DNA of 64,000 nt from Cyrtodaria siliqua. Lineage: Eukaryota; Mollusca; Bivalvia; Adapedonta; Hiatellidae. The position numbers and the translations under genes are program-made. The notes beneath the pieces were generated by a model. That model saw nothing but the letters and a program-made list of their open reading frames with translations, was not told the origin of the DNA and did not search any database. This document shows, one piece after another, positions 1 through 13,200 of this stretch; the first letter of the stretch is position 1; the number at the start of each line of letters is the position of its first letter. The stretch is taken from assembly GCA_037043455.1 (NCBI GenBank), contig JAWPHD010003277.1, forward strand, positions 1 through 64,000. The letters run 5' to 3'.

Positions 1-1072
1 CTTCATTGATGTTATAAGAGCCATGTTAGCAATGTAGTGCCCTCTGGGCCTCTTGTTACATTTTGTCATCACAATGTGTTTCAAACTGAAAATGACGGCA
101 ATGTATGAAGTATCCACTGCTCTCCAAAAGAATATATCTTGCTGTCGCATGTCGGAAAATATTCGACAATGTCCAGTAACTCCTGTCCAGTTCGCATATA
201 AAACATATAACGTGCAAAGGGCAGACATATGCCGACGATGCATACATTCTTCACGTGGTAAGACTCCTTTCCGTCATCCTTTCTTGCCCAACAGCTACTT
301 GTTAGTAAGCCCAAGTCAAGAGTTTTCCTTTGTCAGTGTTACATCAGAAATGATAGCATATATAAAAGACCTTCTATCACAGCAAATAGTTTATGGACAT
401 AAATAGTTAATCATAGATCGGAAAGTTCAGCTGCCCTCTCTGATTATGCAAACACAGATGTATACTGTTTCTAAACATACTGGACGACGAGGTATATACA
501 CTCAGTACGTTTAAAAACGCAATTTTTTTCTACTTTCGATTATTTTAGTCGCTGTTGATTTTTTGTTCAAATCAAGATTGTATTTTATGTTTAGTAGATA
601 AGTCTCTTTGTCCTAAAGGTTAACATATGGCGGTAAACTGTTGGCATACGATTTGCTTTATATCTTTCAGTTAAAACAAGTTTTTGCACGAGGACTTCAA
701 TTCTATCTCTAGAATTCAAAAATACCAAGCGTTGCGTGGTGTAAATAACTTACATGTTTTGAGAATCCAAACTCGATATACACAATATAAACGGCTTTTA
801 ACAGCCAGGCCAAACCCTAAAACCAACACATAATTCATTTTAGCACATATTCAGTGACGAGGTATTTTAAGAATGCGTAATAAGTCTATACTTTAATTGG
901 CACATTTACATTATTAGATGATCTCAACATCTGGACATAGTTTTGATGGACGTTTTTGTAGTATAATTGCCATCAGCCCAAGATTAGTACCAAACGTTAG
1001 TTTCAAATGCAGCTAGTAGTCCAACAAACTGAATGCACACTATGGCGTTGTTTGTTTGTATAGGTTGGAGGG

Positions 1073-1102
1073 TTGTGTGGGGGGAGGGGGGGGGAGGGGG
1101 GT
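1073..1102 (+). repeat. G-rich tract, possible G-quadruplex
   Basis: Runs of 5 to 9 G separated by single A or T. Four or more G runs within about 30 bp fit the usual G-quadruplex pattern. Function not shown. Confidence 0.5.
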
Positions 1103-1737
1103 GTATAACTACACTATAGGCCTATATAAATCAGTAGGGATTATACAGGGGCGGATACAAGCTTTGGATTAGTGGGGTGGGAGGGTTATACTGGCTTTCC
1201 TATGATATCAGTGAACTATAACTCTTATTAATTCACCGATGATATCAACATGATCAAGGGTTCTGTGATATATGCTGGTAGTGTCAATCCTTAAAACCAT
1301 GTGCATCTCTAGATGTGATATGACTTTAGGTACATATATAACAAAATAATTGGGTGGGAAAAAGTATATGTTATCATTAAATAAATGGATATTTACAAAA
1401 CATGCAAAAACGGGGACGTTTTCTTTTGGATCTTAAAAAGTCGACACCCCTAGTCTCCATAAATGCAATTCCATTACAGTGTATGTTGTATCATGTAAAC
1501 ACTGATGAGTCTGGTGTAGGCCTACATTATTGTTTCTAGAAATGGTAACTGTAAAAAAATACATAATACGCAATATGTGCATACCCTTGATATCATAGAA
1601 CTTCAAAAACAGTAAGCTCAGTTAATGAGGGGGACCATCCTTTTCAAATCTGACACAAAACAACACCAAAACAAGAGGCTCAAGAAAGGGCCTGTATCGC
1701 TCTACTGTCTATACGGTGTCCATGTCGGGGAGATAGT

Positions 1738-1766
1738 GGGTGGGGGGTGGGGGGTGGGGGGGGGGT
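1738..1766 (+). repeat. second G-rich tract, possible G-quadruplex
   Basis: Four runs of 3 to 10 G separated by T. It lies just before the tandem-repeat block that begins near 1880, and the preceding bases (1665-1720) look like the head of a dispersed repeat family. Confidence 0.5.
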
Positions 1767-1879
1767 AGTAGGAATGTGTGTCAAAATATGGCTGTATCAA
1801 ACTAGTTTTTTTATAAAGTGTATTCAATACCAAGATATAGGGGAGGGATTGTATTGGCTCAAGTTGGTCTAACTTTAAA

Positions 1880-2830
1880 ACAAATCAAACATGTAAAACA
1901 TGTGACCCCTGAGGTGGGGCCAACTTTGACCCCCCAGGGTCACCATTCAAACAAACTTGGTAGAGGACCATAAGCTGAGTGTAAATACAAAATAGTTAAC
2001 CTTTAACTCTTGTAGTTTCAGAGAAGAAGATTTTTAAAGTTTTTCCTTGATATATGTCTATGAAAAAACTGACCCCTGGGGCGGGGCCAAATTAGACCCC
2101 AGGGTTACCATTTGAACAAACTTTGTAGAGGAACATAAACTGATTAATAAATACAAAATATTAAACCTTTATCTCTTGGTAGTTTCAGAGAAGAAGTTTT
2201 TTTAAGTTTTTCCCTATATCTGTATGTAAACTGTGACACCTGAGGTGGGACCCTACTTTGACCCCAGGGTCACCATTCAAACAAACTTGGTAGAGGACAA
2301 TAGCTGAGTGTAAATACAAAATATTAAACCTTCAACTTTTGTAGTTTCAGAGAAGAAGATTTTTAAAGTTTTTCACTAGATATATGTCTATGAAAAACTG
2401 ACCCCTGGGGCGGGCCAAATTAGACACCAGTGTCACCATTTGAATAAACTTTGTAGAGATCAGCTGTACTAAATACAAAATATTAAACCTTTTAGCTCTT
2501 GTAGTTTCAGAGAAGAAGATTTTAAAGTTTTCCCTTTATCAGTCTATGTAAAACTGTGATCCCTGGGGGCGGGGGCCAAATTTGACCACAGGGGTCACCA
2601 TTTGAACAAACTGGTAGAGGAGAACAAGCTGATGGTAAATACAAAATATTAAACCTTTGGCTTTTATAGTTTCAGAGAAAAGATTTTGAAGGTTTTCCCT
2701 ATTTAAGTCTAAGTAAAACTGTGACCCTGGGGCGGGGCCAAATTTGACCCCAGGGTCACCATTGAACACAATTGGTAGACAATAGAAATTAATACCTTTA
2801 ATTATCTCTTGTAGTATCAGAGAAGAATTT
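1880..2830 (+). repeat. tandem repeat, ~165-bp unit, about 5-6 copies
   Basis: The unit contains the landmarks 'gaccccagggtcaccatt', 'ggtagagga', 'aaatacaaaatattaaacc' and 'gtagtttcagagaagaag' in fixed order. They recur near 1920, 2090, 2260, 2420, 2590 and 2750. Small ORFs on both strands here follow the repeat period and are not genes. This is the internal-repeat core of a dispersed mollusc-type element; element ends are not clear. Confidence 0.85.
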
Positions 2831-2984
2831 TTTGAAGTTCTTCGATCCCTTACCTATATGTAAAACTGACCAACAAGTGCCCCTAAGCTCCCAATTAAAG
2901 AAAAATGAACCAAGGTTTTCTTATGAGAAAAAAATGCCTCCAGTGAGATTTGAACCCACGACACCTGGGGTTTCCAGTGTACAT

Positions 2985-3500
2985 TACCAAATATTGAAAA
3001 AGGCCATAACTCATTTGTTACTAGTTCGATCTGGTTGGTTTTCAAATTCGTCCGAGCTTTCATTGATATCAACAATCTGGCCAAGTTTGGGAAAGATCGA
3101 ATACAAAATGAAGGCGCTAGAGTGTTCACAAGGCTGGAAAATTGCATTTTTCAATAATTCAAGGGCACATAACTTGGTCCGATATAGCTGGTTTTAAACT
3201 TTTCCGATCTTTCATTGATATTAACAATCTGTTAAAGTTTGGTAAAGATCGGATGAAAAATGAAGGCCATATCGTCTTAACGAGGCAAAATACAGTATTT
3301 TTTAACTAAATCAAGGGCCATAACTCCGGTGTTACTGGTCCGATCTGGCTGTTTTCAAACTTGTCCGACTTTCATTGATATTACAAATCTGGTAAACGTT
3401 GGTAAAGATATGATGGAAAATGAAGTCCCTGTCGTCTTAACGAGGCAAAAGTTAATGACGGACGACGGACAACTCGCCATCCCATAAGCTCTGCTTAAAA
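2985..3500 (+). repeat. tandem repeat element, ~155-bp unit, 3 copies
   Basis: Three units each carry 'aagggccataactc', 'ggtccgatctggctg', 'gagctttcattgatatt' and 'ggtaaagatcggatgaa'. The block ends with 'acggacgacggacaact' and 'cccataagctctgct'. The same family returns in the same orientation at 49020-49412 and 53325-54745. The ORF that runs through 2832-3197 is repeat-derived. Confidence 0.85.
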
Positions 3501-4617
3501 CCTTTCGCGACAAGAACTTTCGCGACAAGAAAAATAAGATTTTTTACATTGAGATATTTTTATTAACTTTTCAGATTTATGTGAGTGACGCGCACAAGTC
3601 GGCACTTGCTTTAACAGGCCTGCCAAAACATTTTAACACAAACTCCTACTGAGTAAGCTTTTAAAAATTTAAGATTTAAAACGGGCGAAGAATATTTTAA
3701 ATTGAAATTTGGAGCCATCATTTTCGCACTATTTTTTTCGCAAATTGAATTATCTTATGCAATTAATACAAGTTGATGCATTATTTGATAGTTATAGAAA
3801 ATAATAAATTAGATATTCGAATAGAAAGACTTGCAATTGGTTTAGTTTCTACCACGACTGTTTTTTATGAAAGTGCACTTAGTTTTCTACACAGATGCGT
3901 GCTAAATGCACATACAACTCTTATACAAATTAAAATCATCGTACACAGCAGCAGCTGTTATAGTGGTACCACCCACACGAAGATGCTTCAGTTCCTCACA
4001 ATTGCTATTTCAGTTAGGTTGACCAATAAAGAAATCACAGATACATGTCGTTGTGCCACTGAAGGAACTAATTATGTCCTTAGGTGTTAAGTGTGTATTC
4101 AGTCAGTGCATTACACGGGATGACTCCCACTGAGCCGACACTTGTATATATTCCTCTGACTAGGGAGCGCAACAGGACCAATTCGGGAAATAGCTGATCA
4201 ATTGTGAAAGTATAGCTATTAGGCTATAAATCATGAACATTTTGTTTTGATGGAAAATCCGGAGATTGTACACTTAAATTCGGAGATCAGGAGAGCGACT
4301 GAAAAATCCGAAGAATCCGGATTTTATCCGGAGATGTGGCATGCCTGCTTGAATGTCATGAATTTTGATGATCCATGATGGGATATAACTATGGTGTACT
4401 GTACTGTATAGCTAACAGTGTCGGACAGACTCCTTCTCAATCCGCCCGTGATATATTTTTTCTGATCTTGTCTGATTCTGACAGTTCCTGGCGCCAGTGA
4501 TTACTCACTTTTTCTGAGCCACCTATTACCGACTCTGTAAAGTCCCCAATTCAACTCGAATGTAATGAATAAACCCATGTGGAGCCCCATTTATACACGA
4601 GTTATGTCCCTTCATTG

Positions 4618-4625
4618 TGACGTCA
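4618..4625. promoter_or_regulatory. CRE palindrome TGACGTCA
   Basis: Perfect 8-bp cAMP-response-element palindrome, followed about 13 bp later by the near match 'tgatgtca'. No transcription start is visible nearby, so its role is unproven; an 8-bp match can be chance. Confidence 0.3.
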
Positions 4626-6482
4626 TAGCTTATGATGTCATGAAAAACGAAGACAAATAAGCAAGAGCGTGGAGTAAACGATCGCACATATTGAGCACTA
4701 ACTGAAAGGTACAGTACATATAATTACTTTTTAAAGTAAATAAGTTCAGTTCGATTTCGTTAGTATTCGTTAATTTGAACCAGACAAAGAAATGGACAAA
4801 AATAACACCGAAAGAATAAAGCGGGGAAATGGTGACGGTGTTCTCCCCCTGCGAGTGACCGACCGTGATTGACTGCCGGTGCGTGGTGCATATGTTCCGA
4901 GTTTCCAAATACATGTAAAACATTTATCGTGGCTAGACACCGCCGAATTCGCTAAAAGTAAAGAATAGGCTAATTTTGTTAATAATTACGTTGTTGCTTT
5001 GTTTATTTCCGAACATGCCGCCATATGCATTTGTGTTCACCAACAAGAAGTTGAAAATAGGTCAACATTTACACTTCATTTCCTAGTATTATCACACATT
5101 TTGTAAAAAAAACAACAACAATTGATTGACAAAATCTAACAACGCTGTTTTTCATTCAGATGTGACTTTGGTGTGTTGTTGTTTTTGTTTGCACGTCATT
5201 TATTCTTTTTGTGTGCTGTGGTGTGGTACAGATAGCATGTTTACTGCTTGGAGGGCTATTTTGATTGTGTTCTGTGAAAGGGGCTCTTTAGGGGAAAATA
5301 ACAAAAATACATGAAATGGTTCAAGAACTTAATCATCATAACATAAAAATGTTTTGCACAGATGTTTTATGTCACACTAGATTTACAGGACTGGGATATT
5401 ATTTTTGGAACACACTTGTCCTGCACTGCATGTTTTGAAAAGTTACGCTTCCTTAAATTATCAGTTGTTGCTTATTGAAACTTTACCTGCCCTGTTTTTC
5501 AAGCAAACATCTTTTTAAAGAATCGGTCAAACTTGTGTTCATATTTTATTTTTGGGTTATTTGTTGACATAATAATCATAGCTGTTATGGTAGTATGTAC
5601 CTACCACAGAGCCATGATTCAAGAATGCTTTAACAGATAAGTAGGACCACAGAATAAACTGACTGACACAGTCTATTCATAACTTCCACATGACATCATC
5701 AAATTAATTTGACCAATCAGTGATCCATAAAAGAAATAACATCCACATTCTGGTAAACTAGTGTTTATGACGTTGGTGCTCAACTGACTTTAGCCCTTTA
5801 TAAAAACTAGTTTGTAACGATAATTATATTAAAAGCCTTACAGTATTGTGTACATCTATGTATCTTCTTTTGGTGCTGTCTGATTTTAAAACACCAACAT
5901 GGACTGTGACATATAATGTATGGTCTAATATTTTTTTTTTTTCATAGAGTGATTGAGGATAAAATCCGAGTAAACCCTTTTATTTTAACCTACTGGATAT
6001 TTCAATATCTCGGAAATTTGTAACTAATGACAGAATGTGAAAGTTATGAATAAATTCCTTTAAAAGTTGACGAAACAAACACTCGGCACAACATCCTTTT
6101 ATGTTCAAGCCAACAAAAATCAGTAAGGAACGGGAAGTCAATACATAACATTCCAGACTGAGATGATTTACTAACCTCGAAAATTAGTGTATGAACTGTT
6201 CAACAAGTATACACACGGGCATGGTTTCTGAAGACAGCACGCGATGCTTGCAGAAATAACATCCGTAGTTCAATAGAACAAACCCTTGAAGAAACTACCC
6301 AGCCAAATAATGGCCAGATTATACTACAGAACCATTTATTAAAACTCCCGGTGTTTATGTCGTAATAATGTATGTGTGCCGATTAAAATTATAGGTTTAT
6401 TCACAGGTTCTTTAAAAAAATACCCTTGATTGAATATGCGACAAATGTATTATGAGTTGGTAATTCTTTAGTCTCATTTATT

Positions 6483-6490
6483 TGACGTCA
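6483..6490. promoter_or_regulatory. second CRE palindrome TGACGTCA
   Basis: Perfect palindrome about 700 bp upstream of the first coding exon of the zinc-finger gene, hence the better placed of the two CRE sites. Role is inference only. Confidence 0.3.
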
Positions 6491-6931
6491 GAGGTGCTTT
6501 TTTTTTTACGTACAGATGCACCCCGGGACAGACTGTCGGTCGGTTTTTTGTCAAAAGCAATGAGAAGTCGGTTCTTTTGACCAAAAACCGTGTGAACATT
6601 TAAACGTTTTTTGTATGATGTCACACCTATGTTTTGCTGTTCAAACAATGCACAGTACCTAGATTTTAACTGATGTATTTCATATCAAAATGTTTTTTAG
6701 ATTAAAATTTTAGTGTGAAATGGATAACAAGTGATCTTTAATTTATTCACTTTAGGTAAGTTGAACATTTATAAAATTCGGTGTATTAGTTTAAATCGAC
6801 TGTTTATGTCTAGTGCAGAGAAACACTGCTAAGTCCATCTATCAAAGTCGGAGGACGGCACATATCTAAAATTGTCTCGTCGTTTGTAGACGGCCCTTTT
6901 TGCTGTTTGTCCTTTCAAAGGGGTACTAAGG

Positions 6932-7115
6932 CATGGCCTTTTTACCTTTCTTTGCAGCGGCCTGTAAAAGGCTCCTTCCCCACCCAAATTTCTTTCAAAA
7001 TCATGCAGTTTTCCCTATTTTTTAAATAACTCTGAAAATGTTATTCCCCATTCATGGATTTTTTCCTCAATTTAGGCCAAAAGGCCCCTTCCCCAAAATT
7101 GGTAAAAAGGCCCTG
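6932..7115. mobile_element. hAT-like MITE with 5-bp duplication TAAGG
   Basis: 184-bp element. The left end 'catggcctttttacc' and the right end 'ggtaaaaaggccctg' are inverted copies of each other apart from one base, and TAAGG is repeated on both sides (6927-6931, 7116-7120). It is too short to encode a transposase. It sits only 68 bp upstream of the splice acceptor of the first coding exon. Confidence 0.75.
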
Positions 7116-7183
7116 TAAGGTTTTGTTTGAAAAAATCTTGAGTCTAGGTCCCCTACAATAAAATTTCTTGGATCTGTTTTCAG

Positions 7184-7269
7184 AAATAACTGGAAGGAGA
7201 ACATCATGTCTAAAGACAGTCCGGTGAAGACGCCCATGGTTATAGAGGGCTATCAAGTATTTGCTGAAG
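7184..7269 (+). CDS. zinc-finger gene, first coding exon
   Basis: The acceptor 'gatctgttttcag' ends at 7183, so an upstream non-coding exon is expected. The ATG is at 7206; the peptide begins MSKDSPVKTPMVIEGY. The donor is GAAG|GTATTG after 7269, phase 1 (21 codons plus one base). The start is chosen because it is the first ATG in the exon and in frame with the next two exons. Confidence 0.8.
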
Positions 7270-10200
7270 GTATTGTTTATTTTGATACATGAACAGATTA
7301 ACATTTTGGTAAATATACGTCACAAAGACAAACTCAACAGCAATTTTAATTACAACAACTTGCCATGCTCCCAAACGTTGCACACACCCCACACACCCGA
7401 TATAAACCCATCATATGCATCAATACACATAACATTAATAAGCATCTTGAACAAGCTGAGAAAGTTTGACCTCATACAGCACAAGCTTTATGACGTAAGC
7501 AATGACTTGATTGTTTGTCACGTGACTACTAGTATATTTAAACATACTGTACCGCGCAGAACTTTACATACGGGGGTGCCCAATGGAACAGCCTGTAAAC
7601 ATAGTGCTCAGTCTGATTATCTTGACCTCAGAAATAATATAGTGCCCCCACAATGGCATAAACAATGGGGTTATTGTCGTGTTAGAATCAAAATAATAAC
7701 ATTCGTTCGGATGCTAACGCACTCGCGATTTAATTACGTATTGTCGAATCAGGTACTACAGAAAGGTACCCGGAGTATATTTATGTATACAGAAACATAC
7801 CCGAAAATCTTTGAATTCCGGAACGGGCCCCCAAATATACAGAAACGTACCCAGACAAACAAGATCTCATTGGCAGAATTGAAACAATTTAGAACTTGAT
7901 AAAAGTTTTAAAACAACTACTTAAACAATATTGTTTATCATTAACTATTGCGTTATTGTTTTTAAAAACATATTTAGGCTGCCATAATTAGTAATAAAAT
8001 ACAGAACGTATTGTCGTAAAACCGAAGTTGTAAATCATCAAACCCAGCACAAAAAAAGTAATCAAATATGCAGCTCGTCATTCAAGAAGAGTTGTCAGAT
8101 ATTTAGACCAACTGCATTCCTTTAAGGCGGAGGCAACTGCGAGCGGCTTTTAAAAAGTGAATCGATTAAACTATGTAAACAATGATAGTTTTGTTTCCGT
8201 GAATTAACAGAATGCGTTACGGCCGCATTTTACTACATTGTATTTTATCTCGGGTACATTTATATATATTTGAGGGCCTTTCTGGATTTAGATGATTTTC
8301 GGGTACGTTTCTGTATGCATATTAAAATGTACTCCGGGTGCCTTTCTGTAGTACCCGGTACGACAATGACCCCATCAGCTTTATTTACTATGCATCCAAA
8401 CTAACTGTATTTTATTCACCGATAAAATACAGGTAAGTATTTATTATTTCTTAATTAAAATATTGTTATGCCTCACCACGAAAGTGGTGCGGGCATATAG
8501 TGTTATCATTGTCCGTCCGTATGTCCCATTTTTACATTCAAGTTTTTTATTAAGTTCATTTCTCAAACACCAGATGCCATAGAGCTTTCAAACTTTACAA
8601 ATATTGGTAACTACATGACAGCGATATGTTCCAATGAAAGGTGGGTCAATATGAATTACCTTGACCTACTTTTGGCACTTTGTTAATTTACATTGAAATT
8701 TTACATTCAAGTATTTTATTAGCTCAGTTTCTCAGAAACCAAAAGCCATACAGTTTCACACAGGTCAAAATAAATATCAGACAATACTAGCCTTTCATAC
8801 CATACTCTTCTTCTAATAGAAGACATGTGGCATACGGGCTCAGTAATGATTGTCTTTATTTATATGGGTATTTTTAGTGTGCATATTTTAATTCACGCAG
8901 AACACACATACATGTGGCAGTTACTCAGTTAAAAAATATTTATAATCATGATCATGTACTTTTGTTATACTACATATATATAAATATTCAATTATAAGAC
9001 CAATGAGTTTGAATGAATGAATGAATGAATGTGTTTTCTCAAAAATCTAAATTATGTGTATGTGTCTGTATGTACCATTGTAGGTAGGGACAGTCCAGGT
9101 CGCTTATGGTTGCCTACTTGCAAGCATATGAGTAAAATGAGTGCCATAATAAAATATATGTATTTAAAATGTAATTTAATCTTGAGTTCGAAGGCATATT
9201 GTACTCTAAAGAAACCAAACCTGATTGTGTAATCCTTATTGTTATTTGATGTTGATTTGTTATTATTTATTGTACGGAGTGACTGGGGGATGGTTCCCCG
9301 ACCCTCACACACCTATGACGTGGAAATACAGGAACTCAAAAAGGAAAAAAAGAAACTGCTTGATTCCATTCTTATTACAAGCCATGAAAAACGCTTGATT
9401 CCAGTTTTGTTGCACATGGTGTGAAAAAACTTGATTTAAATTACAAAATTAACAATGAGAAAACACATGATTCCAGTTATATGACAGTGAAGGAACGTTT
9501 GATACCCGTTACATTGCACACAGTGATTTTTTTTACAGTAATTAAGCTTTTTAAAGCACATATAAAAACATGCACAAGCCACATGCATCTACATAAGCAG
9601 AATATAACTTGCCTTTTAATATTACCCTTAACATTTTGTTACTCCATTTTGTAAGCAACTGATGACCCTTTAGCGGGGCATTCGTGTCCCGTGGACACAT
9701 TTTCTAGTTTATTTCCAAAATCTCCAAACTCCATGTGTTCGAATTGTTTCTTATCTGACCCCCATAGATATCTTACCTAAGTTGACATGCATGCTTGCTG
9801 TTAATTGCATGCAGTGTCCAACAACATTTATTTGTTTATCCCAGCTGTCTCCGGAAAAGAATACAGTAATATTGGCCAGATTATGTTCGATCTCAAACAT
9901 ACTACATTTGCAAACACTAACATTCCCTATATAACGTTTTAATTTTATTGATCGTTGCCTACTGTATGTACATGTATAGTTACAATTTACCACCAGTATC
10001 GAAGGGTAAATGCCAACTTTCGTCTCACTTTAAAATCATGATTATAACCTACTCTGACTTTAAACTTTTGGGTAATAGTTGTTGACATAGCAATAGCGGG
10101 GGTGACCATTCGGGCAAAGGGCAGATAACTTAACGATATAGACTCGTCAAGTTGTGTGTTTAGGTACAAGTAAAACCTACAGGAATCATTGTGGTTCAGA

Positions 10201-13200
10201 CCCAGTGCATGTGAAAAGCGAGATATATATATATATAATTATTGTGACTAGCATTCTATAATTGTGACTAGCATTTTATAATTGTGACTACCAGGTGCCC
10301 GTCCGTGCACGAAAATTGCCCGGAGGGGCACCTGGAGTCTTCCTCCACCAGTGGAAGCTGGAAAGTCGCCATATGACCTTAGCTGTTGGTGCGACTATAA
10401 AATCCAATTCAATTCAATTCAATAATTGTGACTAGCATTCTATAATTTGACTAGCCAGGGCCTTTTTTCGAAATTGGGTATTAAAGGAGCCCTAGCCTTT
10501 TTTATGAGAAAAAAGCGATTTTTTTCAACTTTTGGGGGGAAATTAGTCACCAATAAATTGTTGGTAAAAAGGTTCTATCTACGTTTCTTACGTATAAATT
10601 TACTTGCACAAACATTTAAAGAAGAGAAAGAGTCTGCAGTTATAAATCAGTACACAATGCAGTTATAAATAGATGGTTTTACGACGAACAAAATTTTGAA
10701 CAGGGAATTATTCTGAAAGAGGGAAATTTTTAACGTTATTTAGAGGAAAAATATACATTTATTGCTTGGGGAAGAAGCTACAAAGAAGGTTATAAAGGCC
10801 CTGCTAGCATTCAGTTCATGTTGATAATAAGGCCAAAATTGTGTATCTTTTATTATAGGTCAGTCGGGCAATGTGGCCATTAAACAGGAGCCTGTAGATC
10901 CGGAGTTCCAGGATGCTTCAAAAACATCACAAATGGTATGTACCGGTATTACTGGTATATAGTATGGCAAGTATTTTCTCAGAGTGGTTACATCCACATT
11001 TATGCAAGTCCTCAAAGCTGTTTAAACAGGGATAAGAGCTTTTTCTTTCATTAATCAGTTATTGGCTTTGTTTAAAATATCTAGTATATTTATGCCTTAA
11101 CATGAATGTGGAACTGCATAATATATTGTTACCCAAGTCTGTCCAAATTTCTTTTTTTACATTCAAGTTTTTCGTTAAGTTAATTACTCAGATACCAAAA
11201 GTCATAAAGCTTTCAAACTTCATACATGTTTACGAATATCGTTGAATATCTTGTGCCATTTAAATATCGACCTCTCGTACGACAGTGCGCTCATGCAAGA
11301 TTTGAAGCTGTCAAAACAAAGTCAAAAGTTGTGCCATCGTTTGTGTACAACCTAAGAAAACATGCGTTTCAAACAGGTCAAAAATGTCAAGGTCAAAACA
11401 AAATAACCTTTTTCAATGCATTTACAACTCCAAATATACACCTTAAGAAAATCACCGTAATTTTAAGTCTTTTTACATCAACACGCACATTTTTATTGTC
11501 CCTCTGCTTTGCTGACATTCCCAGTACAGGAGTGACATCATCAAGTTATAATGTAAGGCCAATGCTTTTGCACTATTAGTTTTACAGTAACAGTTTAATT
11601 AGCTTAAACAATGAAATATGAATTGAATTGGGGTTTTAAGATGCACCAACCAGGAATGAACATGCCAGGCTCATCCTCCACGTACATCGAGAGAAAATAT
11701 AGAGAATGGGCCTAGACCCTTCTCAACTGCAGAACTGCAGAGTTGCTGCAAGTTCTACTGTATTGTTTTTTTGCCACTGCTCTAGTGATTTGAGCGAGAT
11801 GGCACCTGAAACAATGCAGGGATCATGATGAAGACTTTTAATGAGCATGAACAAAAAATGATTAAATGAACATGAATTTGGGGGGATAGTGAAATATGAA
11901 GGTTTTGGTTCCTGTTTTATCGATAGTTTTCATTCACTGTGACACATTCGACTTAAAACTTACCACTTATTGCATTTCTTGGTAATTAGAATAGCACAGA
12001 ACACATATTTAGGTAGATTATAGTTGATTAGGCCAAATAAAAAAATACCTAGGTTTCCGGTGGCCCGACTGATCTTATTTTTAAGGGGCTTTTATGTGCA
12101 AAAATTAAAACAAAAAAAATTGTGCTGAACAATGATTTATCACATAGCTTACATCATGGAAGTTAAACAACACCATTCTATATTTTCTGTAATCCACTGG
12201 GCACTGGTAGTATATGCAAATTATATTACCAAATTACTCAGCAACAGTGGAAAATATTTAGGTAAGCCATATGATTTGCCTGGAATGTCATATGCTACAT
12301 GTACATGTACATTCAGAGTTTAATGTTTTTCTTTCAGGTAAACAATGTGATGCTAATTAACTAATAAACTAATTAGTAAAATGCATGTTAAACAAAGGTC
12401 TTCTGGTTTAAAGTGTCCTATTATTTGTAACAGGAATGCGTAATTTAACTGGGGCGGTCTTATAGCGAGGTAAACGGATGAACAAATCACAGAAAAACTT
12501 TCAGTTGTATCATGATTAAAGGTCTTCATGACCCCAGCATTGTTTCAGGTGCCATCTCGCTCACATCACTAGAGCAGTGGCAGAACAAAATAAACGTGGC
12601 TCCATCGTAAATTGAGTGTCTACAATTTGCAGCAACTCTGCAGTTCTGCAGGTGAACAAATTCTAGGCACATTCTCAATGTACATGGAGGATGAGCCTGG
12701 CATGTTCATTCCTGTTAGGCGTCATATAACCTTTCATGTGTTGTTGCGACTTAAAACCCCAATTCAATTTAGAGCATGCAAAAGGTAACGCACCTATTTT
12801 TTTTGGCCTTATAGGGGATTTATTACAAAAACCAACAACATTTAAAGTCCATGAAATTATGTAAGTGAAAAAGGAGTATATATGATATGGCTGATATGAT
12901 CTGAGTATTTCTATTAATAAATTTACCAATTTCAACTAAAAATAAAATAAAAAAACAATTCAGAAAATATTTCATTAAAAACTGTCAAGCACATACATGA
13001 TTTTAAAGGCCTTGCACATTGTGTTACATCTAAGGGAGACCATCCACGAAGTTATGATTATTTTTACGTACCTTTTTAGCTCTACTGATCAGAGATCAGC
13101 AGAGCTTATGCCGTGGTGCGGTGTCCGTCGTCCGTCTGTCCGTCTGTCCGTAAACTTTTATTTGTAGCGACTTCACAGCTGAAACTACTGGATGGATATT

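Larger units (their letters stand above)
1..1880. other. upstream spacer, no gene recognised
   Basis: AT-rich spacer with scattered stops in all frames. The longest open stretch (53-406, + strand, 117 codons) has no recognisable domain, no strong splice pattern and no codon-level signal I can see, so I do not call it a gene. Two G-rich tracts are present at 1073-1102 and 1738-1766. Confidence 0.5.
3501..6926. other. spacer upstream of the zinc-finger gene
   Basis: No coding exon could be supported. The first coding exon of the zinc-finger gene has a splice acceptor just before it, so a non-coding first exon and the promoter probably lie in this stretch or further left; I could not place them. 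Two full CRE palindromes (4618-4625, 6483-6490) are the only regulatory-looking sites seen. Confidence 0.4.

Noticed and set aside
53..406. 117-codon ORF at the left edge.
   Set aside because: No recognisable motif, and comparable ORFs exist on the opposite strand. Could be chance; splice sites were not convincing.
2832..3197. ORFs with the recurring peptide SELSLISTIWPSLGKI-like text (also 48898-49164 and 54309-54614).
   Set aside because: All are frames of the 2985-type tandem repeat, which occurs three times in the window as non-coding arrays.
7261..7899. A 212-codon + strand ORF, the second longest in the window.
   Set aside because: It starts inside the donor region of zinc-finger exon 1 in another frame and runs through a fold-back arm. 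There is no domain, and its composition is like that of the intron.
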